From Thiovibrio frasassiensis (GTDB lineage: Bacteria; Desulfobacterota; Desulfobulbia; Desulfobulbales; Desulfurivibrionaceae), in contig NZ_JAPHEH010000001.1 in the NCBI RefSeq assembly GCF_029607905.1, positions 2,447,530-2,511,529 on the forward strand: DNA of 64,000 nt, in the 5' to 3' direction. The position numbers and the translations under genes are program-made. Under the pieces are notes generated by a model that was given only the letters and a program-made list of their open reading frames with translations, was not told where the DNA came from and did no database searches. Of the stretch, positions 43,101 through 50,811 are shown in pieces. Every line of letters starts with the position of its first letter. Positions within the stretch are counted from its first letter, which is position 1.

Positions 43101-44274
43101 TGCCGTTGTCGGTATCGCTGAAATTCACCGGTGCGGCCATGAGGAGAAACTGCACGCCCTCTTTTTCCGCCACCCGGATGTTGCGCTGGTTGGCGGGCAT
43201 CTCGGTCTGGGCCCGGGGATAAATGATCGTTACCTGGCCGACTTCCTTACGCAGCAGGGAGCGGGCAACCTCCATGGCCACATTGTTGCCGCCGAAGACC
43301 ACGGCGGAACGGCCGTAATTGCCGCCCTTGCCTTCGGCCAAGTCGCGCAGGAATTTCGTGGCCGGGATAACCTTGGGCAGAGCACAGCCAGGCACATCAA
43401 GGCTTTCATCCACCGGGGTGCCGGTGGCAATGAGGATCGCCTCGTACCCTTGGTCCTTGAGGGATTGCAGGGTGAAATCCTCGCCCCATTTCTGGCTCAA
43501 GCGGACATTGATCCCCATGCGCAGGATGGTGCTGATTTCGTAATCAAGCACATCCTGGGGAATCTTGTAGTCGGGGATACCGTAGCGCAGCATGCCGCCA
43601 AGCTTGGAGGCTGACTCGAACACCGTGACATCATGGCCTTTGCGCGCCAAATAGTACGCGCCGGTCAGACCGGAAGGCCCGCCGCCGATAACGGCGATCT
43701 TTTTGCCGGTGGAGGCATCACGGGGAATACGCAGGTCAATCTTGTGCGCCATGCACCAATCGGCGACAAAACGCTTCAGATGGTTGATGGAGACCGGCTC
43801 ATCCACCAAAATACGGCGGCAGCGGGTCTCACAAAAACGGGGACAGACCCGACCTACGGAAAAGGGAAAAGGATTGCGCTCCATGACCAGGCGCAGAGCC
43901 TCTTCATACTGGCCTTTGGCCACATGGGCGATGTACCCCTGGACATTGATCTGCCCTGGACAGGTGAGATTGCAGGGCGCCTTGCAGTCACCGAAATGGG
44001 TCTCCATCAGGAGGGTCATGCGCTCGGCGCGCTTGGCCTGGAGCTCCTTGGATTCGGTGGTGATCTGCATCCCTTCGCCAATCGGGGTTATACAGGAACG
44101 CACCGGCGCATCGATCCCATCCACGCTGACCACGCAGAGTTCGCACGGAATATCCGAGGTCCCCTTGTTCACGTAGCACAGGGTCGGGATATGGATATCC
44201 GCCCGCTTTGCCGCTTCGAGGATGGTGATCCCTTCTTCGGCAACAATTTCATGACCGTTGATTGTGATATTCAT
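40159..44274 (-). CDS. Large fused formate dehydrogenase, selenocysteine-containing
   Basis: Reading TGA 41803-41805 as selenocysteine (residue 824, context DHCARL-U-HAPTVASL) gives one 1371-aa protein. Order of domains: an N-terminal NuoG-like 2Fe-2S part (CELCVV, RSCITP), a GltD-type 4Fe-4S region (CKAPCNLTCPG, CPRFCETRC), an FAD/NAD(P) oxidoreductase (VIGGGPSGLTGAYYLA and VFGGNNVAMEVARS), two ferredoxin motifs (CIYCKRCENSC, CVNCGACVDNC), then the FdhF-type molybdopterin subunit from CPYCGAGCQ. Formate oxidation or CO2 reduction and the NAD(P)-type flavin site are thus on one chain. It lies between acsC and hdrA in the Wood-Ljungdahl cluster, which makes it the likely CO2-to-formate entry enzyme, working with HdrA/MvhD. 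Confidence 0.93.
41776..41788 (-). promoter_or_regulatory. SECIS-like hairpin of the fused formate dehydrogenase
   Basis: On the minus strand GGCC-AGTTT-GGCC forms a short strong stem beginning 14 nt after the TGA, with possible further pairing of GTG and CAC across a bulge. It aligns in position with the clearer SECIS of fdhA. Confidence 0.62.
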
Positions 44275-44347
44275 AGCCGGTTCAGTCGGTGTTGAAGGTA
44301 TAAGGTCAGGATCGAGATGAAAGATTTTCCCCTCGATCCTTTTCTTC

Positions 44348-45703
44348 TTATGCCGCGGGCTTCCATTCCTTCAGGAAGGCAGGCAGATGTCCGGCTTCAC
44401 GGGGACCGATGGTAATAGTCCAACCGGCCAGTTCTTCTTCAAGTTCACCCTTCATGGAGGCGAGGTAACCGGGAATAATCAACTCCCGATGCTTGACCTT
44501 GGACTCGATCCCGGATTTTTTCATAAACGCCGCGATCATATCCGCGCCGAACTTGCCGGCAGCCCAAGCGGTGAGAACCGAAAGACCTTCCGTGTCCTTG
44601 ATCAACAACCAGGAAGGCACCTTGCTCCCTTCGATCTCGCCGGAAACGATGAAGTAGGTGAGCGAGAAGTTACAGGTAATGAGTACCGGCGAATCCTCGG
44701 TCGGGCCATTGATGTTATAAACATCTTCCTGAACCACCATGGGGCGTTGCGGATCGGTGAAGATATTCAACCGCTCCAGCAAGAGCGGGAAGAGAATATC
44801 GCCCTGCAGGTCGGAAAGGACGACAATGCCTGCGTATTTGGCAATCAGCACCGAGGCGACCATGGCCTCCATCAGCGGATCGGCGGAGATCTCGCAGGGA
44901 AAGGTGATGGTCGGAAAGCCCAGGGGCTTGAATTTGGCCCGAATGGCGGAACGCCGACCAACCACACTGTCTTCCAGGGCGGCACGGACCGTGCGGGCAC
45001 CGGAATCGAGCATCAAATCCTTGAGGCCCGCGGCAATAAGTTTTTCAGAAATCGCCACGGTGTCGTCAAGGTTTGTTCCCTTGGCAACCAGAGGGCAGCC
45101 GGTCTCCTTGGCAAGAGCAGCCATGGCCTCGGCATTCTCTGCGGTGGCACCATAGAGCAAAGGCTTGCGCTCACCGCAGACACCAGCGGCAGCCTTGAGG
45201 TTGTCTGCCTTGTCGCTCATCAAAATAATGCCTGCATCGGCTGCGCCGTCCAATACCTTCTTGGTCAGCGCGGTGAAGGCAGCACTGTCGCCCTTGGTGT
45301 CTTTGATCGCGATCAGGTCGGCCTTGAGGAGCACCCCAACCCGCTCGTAACGAAGATTCTTGAACCGAGTGATACGACCATCGACATCGGCTTCGTTCAT
45401 CTCGGTGGTGACCAGCACCGCAATACCGGTGGGATTCTCAAAACGTTTCTCATGGCGAAACAGACAGGTCTCGCCGCCGGTGGTATAGGCACTGTCCCCG
45501 GAGCCGAGTTTAATAGTCCGGATCGGAGGAGCAGAGGCCTCGCCGATCTGCTCCTTGACCTCCTCACTCACATACGGACATTCGCCGATCTCCGTCTGTC
45601 CGGCTGCCACCTTCATGGCAAAGGCAAGACAGGTAGGAATACCGCACTCCCCACAGTTCTTCTTGGGAAGCATTTTGAGGATTTGAATACCTGTTAAAGC
45701 CAT
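44348..45703 (-). CDS. acsC: Corrinoid iron-sulfur protein large subunit (AcsC/CdhE)
   Basis: The gamma subunit of the corrinoid iron-sulfur protein carries the methyl group from methyl-THF to acetyl-CoA synthase. The 451-aa protein starts with the 4Fe-4S domain CGECGIPTCLAFAMKVAAGQ followed by GECPYV. A TIM-barrel B12-binding region and a C-terminal domain (KKSGIESKVKHRELIIPG) follow. It is of ordinary length. GGGAGGA precedes the ATG. It lies between acsB and the formate dehydrogenase gene; the 121-bp gap to acsB contains AGGTTAAA/TTTAACCT that could pair across a long loop. Confidence 0.95.
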   Translation of the reverse strand: MALTGIQILKMLPKKNCGECGIPTCLAFAMKVAAGQTEIGECPYVSEEVKEQIGEASAPPIRTIKLGSGDSAYTTGGETCLFRHEKRFENPTGIAVLVTTEMNEADVDGRITRFKNLRYERVGVLLKADLIAIKDTKGDSAAFTALTKKVLDGAADAGIILMSDKADNLKAAAGVCGERKPLLYGATAENAEAMAALAKETGCPLVAKGTNLDDTVAISEKLIAAGLKDLMLDSGARTVRAALEDSVVGRRSAIRAKFKPLGFPTITFPCEISADPLMEAMVASVLIAKYAGIVVLSDLQGDILFPLLLERLNIFTDPQRPMVVQEDVYNINGPTEDSPVLITCNFSLTYFIVSGEIEGSKVPSWLLIKDTEGLSVLTAWAAGKFGADMIAAFMKKSGIESKVKHRELIIPGYLASMKGELEEELAGWTITIGPREAGHLPAFLKEWKPAA

Positions 45704-45824
45704 CTGTCTGTTCCTCCCGTAGATCGAAAACTCACAATTATTAGTAAAGGTGAAAAGGTTAAATCAAAATGCTTTTTTTGTGTGTCTTAGTCCTTTAACC
45801 TGATCCCTTTATTTCTTTCGGACC

Positions 45825-48029
45825 TTAAACAAGCGCTTCCATTTCAAGGGCCGGGTGACCGACCTTTTTCATGAAGGCGAGGATTTCCTCTTCCGTGGTA
45901 CCGTTCTCCTCGGTGGCGATCATATCGTAAAACTCCGGCCTGCCGATTTCCTTGCAGCGCTCCATGAGTTTGTCCTTGATCTCCTCTTTCATCATCTTGG
46001 GCAGCCAAACCATCCGGGTGAGCCCGCCTTCGGCGACAAAGAGCTTGGGGCTGGTCATGAAATGCTTGGAAACCCCGATAAAACCAGGAGTCTGCGCCCC
46101 ACCGCCGGCCATGCCGGCCAAGGAGGTGAACTTCATCCCGGAAGGGGTCATGCCGCTGTAGTCGCGGTTGACCACCATGATCCCGTTGCACTGGGGGAGC
46201 ATGGCGGCAATGGCCTCAAAACAGCCGCAAGCGGTCATCGGGCTGTTCATCAGGGAATACAAGGCAAGATCGGTCACGGCCCCGCGGGAGGTCTGATCGA
46301 CAAAATCGTTGATCCCCTTGAAACGGCCGAGCTTTTCATCCAGACAGTCGCCTTTCTGAATCGGCTGGTTGGGGCCGGTGGGGTTGATCTGGAAGGAGGC
46401 CTTGCCATCCAGCCAGTTATAGGCGCCGCACATCCCGATCCGCTCCGGGGTGATAACACAGACATGACTCGGAGCAAAGGACTGGCACAGGGTGCAGGAA
46501 TAGAAGACCTCTTCGGTCTCGTCGGTCATGGAGCCCAAACGCTCATCGCGCTCTGCGTACACCTTGCGGGCAAGCTCCTGCACCTCTTCCACCTTGTCCA
46601 ACTCGGTGTAGAGCTTGACCTGGATCTTGTCGACAATGGCGCCGAATTCCTGATGGAGTTTGCCGTGCAGCACCTTGCCGATATGGGTGAAGGAAAAGCC
46701 CTTTTCCACCGCAGCCTTGCCAATCCGGAGCCACATGATGTTCCGCTGGCCCATGTGCATGATGCCCTGGATATAGTTGATCAGGTGATGGAACTGACGC
46801 TCGAGGATGGGCTCGAAATCCGACTGCATGCCACGTCCGGCAACCTCAACCAGGATGCCGAGGGGCACGTTTTGGCCCACCTGAAGATCCTTGATGTCCG
46901 GCCCTTCGATGGTGACCTTGCCGTCCTCAACCTCGGACATATCCTTGGAAACGAGCACCTCAACCCCAGAAGTCCGGCCGCCGCCGCATTCCATGAAGAG
47001 ATCGTCCTTACGGATACGCTCGCCCTCAAAGGCAGGGCCAAAGGACAGGGGAATATCGATCTTGGTGACGTTGACCTTGAGGCCGCGCACCTCGATGGCC
47101 TTCTGCACGATCTCGTCGTGAGGCACCCGGCTGACCACGTGCTCGTAGGTACAGATCCCGGTGGGCAGGATCTCGGGGATGTCGTAGTCGGAGATGGTGG
47201 GGAAACCCCAGTTGATGGCGCCGGCCGCGTTGGCGTACCACTCGTCGGATACCGGACCAAAGGCCATAATAAAAGCGAAGGTCCGATCTTTGTTGTAAAT
47301 CAGATTGCCCTTGTAATCGCCGGGCTTGATGCCGCCGAAGGCCATGGCCACCCGGCAGGCAAAACCGATGGCGAAGACCGCGGAGGTGTAACTCTTGCCA
47401 AAGGGAACCAGACGGGTATTCCAGCCGACCTGGACCTTATTTTCCACCAGACGCTCGGCCATGTTCTTGCCGTTGGTCTGGTCGTGCATGAAGATATAAA
47501 GGTTTTTCTCCTGCAGCTCAAGGGCGATGCGCGAAGCAACCGCATTGTCATCCGGGGTGCCCATGATGGCGGCAAAGCCGGGGGCCGTGCCGTCAACGAA
47601 CTCAACGCCGCGTTTGCGGAAGATAACGTCGTCGGCGGCACCCAGCCAGATATTGTTCTCCAGCGGGTCCTCGGTTTTCGTATAGAAATCCGGGGTCTCA
47701 AGATACCGGATGGCCTCGTACATCTCTTCGGCAAAAAAGGTGGCCATGCCGGCATCGAGAGCCGGGGCGAGGTACGGCAGCCAGATATTCTCACTCACCT
47801 GCGCCGGCAGCAGGGTGCGGCATTCCTGAAAGATATCCTTCATATCGCCAAGCTTCTCCACCTTGGCACCCAGCATACTGTAAATAATCGGCAGGAAGTA
47901 AGCGGTGTTGGGGTAAGAAACCTCATGTTCGGGGCCGTATTTCTTGATGGCTTCCTCGAACTTCGCTTCCGCCATATCAACTATTTTGTGAGCCCCACGG
48001 ATGGCGGCCGAACAGATGATCTTAGACAT
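45825..48029 (-). CDS. acsB: Acetyl-CoA synthase (AcsB/CdhC)
   Basis: AcsB joins CO, a methyl group and CoA at the nickel-containing A cluster. The 734-aa length is that of bacterial AcsB (about 730). Cluster ligands are visible in YSCTLCQSFAPSHVC and GMCGAYNW, and the Cys-Gly-Cys pair that binds the distal nickel is present in PMTACGCFEAIA. TGICTYEHVVSR and the N-terminal CODH-contact region are intact. GAGGAG about 10 nt upstream supports the start. It is transcribed between the metF-acsD fusion and acsC. Confidence 0.96.
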   Translation of the reverse strand: MSKIICSAAIRGAHKIVDMAEAKFEEAIKKYGPEHEVSYPNTAYFLPIIYSMLGAKVEKLGDMKDIFQECRTLLPAQVSENIWLPYLAPALDAGMATFFAEEMYEAIRYLETPDFYTKTEDPLENNIWLGAADDVIFRKRGVEFVDGTAPGFAAIMGTPDDNAVASRIALELQEKNLYIFMHDQTNGKNMAERLVENKVQVGWNTRLVPFGKSYTSAVFAIGFACRVAMAFGGIKPGDYKGNLIYNKDRTFAFIMAFGPVSDEWYANAAGAINWGFPTISDYDIPEILPTGICTYEHVVSRVPHDEIVQKAIEVRGLKVNVTKIDIPLSFGPAFEGERIRKDDLFMECGGGRTSGVEVLVSKDMSEVEDGKVTIEGPDIKDLQVGQNVPLGILVEVAGRGMQSDFEPILERQFHHLINYIQGIMHMGQRNIMWLRIGKAAVEKGFSFTHIGKVLHGKLHQEFGAIVDKIQVKLYTELDKVEEVQELARKVYAERDERLGSMTDETEEVFYSCTLCQSFAPSHVCVITPERIGMCGAYNWLDGKASFQINPTGPNQPIQKGDCLDEKLGRFKGINDFVDQTSRGAVTDLALYSLMNSPMTACGCFEAIAAMLPQCNGIMVVNRDYSGMTPSGMKFTSLAGMAGGGAQTPGFIGVSKHFMTSPKLFVAEGGLTRMVWLPKMMKEEIKDKLMERCKEIGRPEFYDMIATEENGTTEEEILAFMKKVGHPALEMEALV

Positions 48030-48100
48030 TGTGTTTTTCTCCTCTTTACTCTGTGAGGCTTTTCAGTATTACGACAGTAATAATGGACAATTTCAGTACG

Positions 48101-50752
48101 TTAATCCATGAGCCCGCTGATCAGCGACTTGGTCAAAGAAACAGCCCTCGGATGCCGCATGATCATCAACTCGCCACCCGCCATCAACATGCAGGAAGCG
48201 GTAATGGCCTCCATGAGGATACCGCGGGTTTCCTGATCACCAATCATCTCGTCGGACGGCAACCGGCATTCCTTGGCCTTCCAAACCTCGCGGCCCAGGT
48301 TGCAGATAAAGGGCACCTGAAGCTTCTCGTCTTTCTGGGTCAGGGCGGCAAGACGGATCCGCTCCATAACCGAGTAGGTATATTCGATCCCGTAGCCAAG
48401 AGCGCCGATGGAGGGATCGATCAAAACGGACTCCAGGGAGACCCCGAGATTCTCAAGGAGAATATTGAGCTGCTTGGCCAGGTTGACGTCGATGGGCGAC
48501 GCTGCAACCATGGGATACTGGAAGGCCATGGCGGTGGCGCCGATGGCCCGGTAGTTGCTGTCGGAGAGCGGCGCCAGACACACCTTCTTGTCGCCGATCA
48601 GGGAGGTGATCTCCCGCAGGGTCTCGGTATCCTTTTCCCCGTTGCCGCAGCCCCAGACAATCACCGGTACTTCGATATTTTTCACCACCTCGGCCGCTGC
48701 TTTCGCAGCCTCGCCGGAAGGCCGGTTCAAGCCGTTGGGGTCGGTGCTGACCATGGAGATACAGATAGCTTCGGCGCCGTATTCCTTGACACATTTCTGA
48801 GCCCAGGCCACGGGATTGTCCATGACGTCCTGATAATGGCGGGCCAGAGAATCGGGCCACTCGTCGGGTTTGACATCGAGGATATCAAAGGCGATCATGG
48901 GCTTGTTGGGCATCGCCCCTTCAAAGAGATGGAACGGCAGGGTGCTTTCGCCGCCCACCTTGATGCCGCTCGCCGCATCGCCCAATACGGTCTGGCGGAT
49001 GGCGCCGGTGTATGCCTGTTTGTAAGAGGCCTCGGGCACCTTGGCTGCCCGTTCAGACAACGGGGCCTTCTCCAGGGCAAGTGCAGCCGCGCCAACGGCC
49101 GCAGAGACCGGAGCGGCAGCGGCCGGCGCTTTCTTTTCTGCGGGGGCGGCCGGTTTCTTCGTCGCTTCCGCAGCCTTGGCCTCGGCGGCTTTCTTAGATG
49201 CCTCAATCTTCTTGGCCTCTTCAGCGGCTGCCGCCTCAGCTGCCTTCTTTGCAACTTCGGCCTGCTTGGCCTCTTCCGCAGCCTTAGACTCAGCAGCTTT
49301 CTTCGCGGCCTCACCCTTTTTGGCATCTTCGAGCGCCGCAGCCTCGGCAGCTTTCTTGGCTGCGCCCTCATCCGTAACCGGAGCAGGAGCAACCGGGGCA
49401 ACCGACGCTGCCGCCGGAGCAGCAGGAGCAGCAGGAGCAGCGAGTACCGGCTCGCGCTTGAGAATAGCCTCAGCGCCGGCGAATTTCGTCAGTGCATCAA
49501 ATTGATCGTCCGACAAGCCATAGGCCTTTTTCAGCGCATCAAGACCGAGGCGTACCGACTCCAGCGCCATTTGCCGTTCTTTTTCGTTCATCGCATCCTC
49601 TCCTGCTTGATCTATTTCAATCCTTGCCTGATCAACCGCCCCAGCGCCGCTGACGCTGCTGGCCGATGCCCGGAACTGAGCAGCTTCCGCCTGAGCCGCG
49701 GCAACAATCTTTTCTGCCTCAGCCTTGGCTGCCGCCAGGACAACATCACTTTCCTTCTCTGCGGCCACCGCGGACCGAACCTCGATGGGTGCCTCCGGTC
49801 TTGCCGCCGCCAAAGCGACAGGCTCGTCGGCAAACACCGGCCGGGTAGCAAGTCCTGCCCGGCTGACGATCTCCGGCACAGCGCTCTCCCATTCGATGGC
49901 CATGATATGTACGCCGGCCACCCCTTCTATCTCCCGAACCTGCCGGATGATATCAACGCAGATGTTGATACCCTCGTCTTCCTTGTCCTTGGCCCCTTGC
50001 ATCCGCTTGATCACCTCATCGGTGACATCCATGCCGGGGACGGAACTCTTCATGTAACGCGCCATGCCCACGGATTTCGGTGGGGTTACCCCTGCGAGGA
50101 TATGCACCTTTTTGTGGAGACCGAGATCACGGACCGCCTGCATGAATTTGGCAAAGCGCTCAACATTGTAAATGATCTGGGTCTGGACAAAATCAGCGCC
50201 ATTGGCGACCTTTTTTGCCAACCGGGCAGCCCGGAACTGTTCCGATGGTCCGGCAAAGGGGTTTGCCGCGGCACCGAGAAAAAGCTTGGGCTCATGGGAC
50301 TTGATCAGTTCGCCACATTGAAATTTCTTCTCATCCCGCATGGTCTTCACCATACCGAGCAACTGGATGGAATCCATATCAAAGACGCCCTTGGAACCGG
50401 GATGATTGCCGAACTTCTGATGATCGCCGGTAAGACAGAGGAGATTCTTGAGCCCCAGAGCGGCAGCCCCGAGAATATCACTCTGCATCCCGATCCGGTT
50501 CCGGTCGCGGCAGGTCATCTGAATGACCGGCTCCACCCCCTCGGCCAAGGTCAACAAGCCAGCACTGATACTGGACATGCGGACGATGGCGGTCTGACAG
50601 TCGGTGATATTGACGGCGTCAACACTGCCTTTGAGCAGACGGGCCTTTTCCCGAACATGTTCGGCGTTACCGTTCTTGGGTGGTCCCAACTCACCGGTAA
50701 CTGCGAACTCTCCTGATGTTAAAATCCGTTCTAAACGGCTTCCCGATTTCAT
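48101..50752 (-). CDS. MetF-AcsD fusion: methylene-THF reductase plus corrinoid protein small subunit
   Basis: One uninterrupted frame of 883 aa. Residues 1-300 are MetF-like: AVTGELGPPKNGNAEH, MTCRDRNRIGMQSD, NLLCLTGDH, ADFVQTQIIYNVERF and HILAGVTPPKS. Residues 300-600 are low-complexity Ala/Glu/Lys with long stretches of helical AAKKAAE type. From about residue 640 the protein is AcsD/CdhD, the delta subunit of the corrinoid iron-sulfur protein (MIAFDILDVKPDEWPD, ICISMVSTDPN, DPSIGALGYGIEYTYS). The fusion would hold the enzyme that makes methyl-THF next to the corrinoid protein. Within the frame, AGGAGAGG lies 5 nt before an ATG (49591), so a separate 496-aa AcsD may also be made. Confidence 0.92.
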   Translation of the reverse strand: MKSGSRLERILTSGEFAVTGELGPPKNGNAEHVREKARLLKGSVDAVNITDCQTAIVRMSSISAGLLTLAEGVEPVIQMTCRDRNRIGMQSDILGAAALGLKNLLCLTGDHQKFGNHPGSKGVFDMDSIQLLGMVKTMRDEKKFQCGELIKSHEPKLFLGAAANPFAGPSEQFRAARLAKKVANGADFVQTQIIYNVERFAKFMQAVRDLGLHKKVHILAGVTPPKSVGMARYMKSSVPGMDVTDEVIKRMQGAKDKEDEGINICVDIIRQVREIEGVAGVHIMAIEWESAVPEIVSRAGLATRPVFADEPVALAAARPEAPIEVRSAVAAEKESDVVLAAAKAEAEKIVAAAQAEAAQFRASASSVSGAGAVDQARIEIDQAGEDAMNEKERQMALESVRLGLDALKKAYGLSDDQFDALTKFAGAEAILKREPVLAAPAAPAAPAAASVAPVAPAPVTDEGAAKKAAEAAALEDAKKGEAAKKAAESKAAEEAKQAEVAKKAAEAAAAEEAKKIEASKKAAEAKAAEATKKPAAPAEKKAPAAAAPVSAAVGAAALALEKAPLSERAAKVPEASYKQAYTGAIRQTVLGDAASGIKVGGESTLPFHLFEGAMPNKPMIAFDILDVKPDEWPDSLARHYQDVMDNPVAWAQKCVKEYGAEAICISMVSTDPNGLNRPSGEAAKAAAEVVKNIEVPVIVWGCGNGEKDTETLREITSLIGDKKVCLAPLSDSNYRAIGATAMAFQYPMVAASPIDVNLAKQLNILLENLGVSLESVLIDPSIGALGYGIEYTYSVMERIRLAALTQKDEKLQVPFICNLGREVWKAKECRLPSDEMIGDQETRGILMEAITASCMLMAGGELMIMRHPRAVSLTKSLISGLMD
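49589..49604 (-). promoter_or_regulatory. Internal ribosome site and start for a separate AcsD
   Basis: On the minus strand AGGAGAGG (49604-49597), a 5-nt spacer and ATG (49591-49589) lie in frame inside the metF-acsD ORF, before MNEKERQMALES. Translation from here would give a 496-aa AcsD with its Ala/Lys-rich N-terminal extension. The site is stronger than that of the metF start at 50752. Confidence 0.65.
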
Positions 50753-50811
50753 CGGTTATAATCCTTATCCTTATTCTTGCTTGGTAACAGCACGTTCTCT
50801 CAAAAAAAAAA

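Noticed and set aside
45855-48056. Long plus-strand ORFs opposite acsB, metF-acsD, hdrA and other GC-rich genes
   Set aside because: These are antisense shadows caused by GC-rich third positions. They have no recognisable domains and the opposite strand holds clear enzymes.
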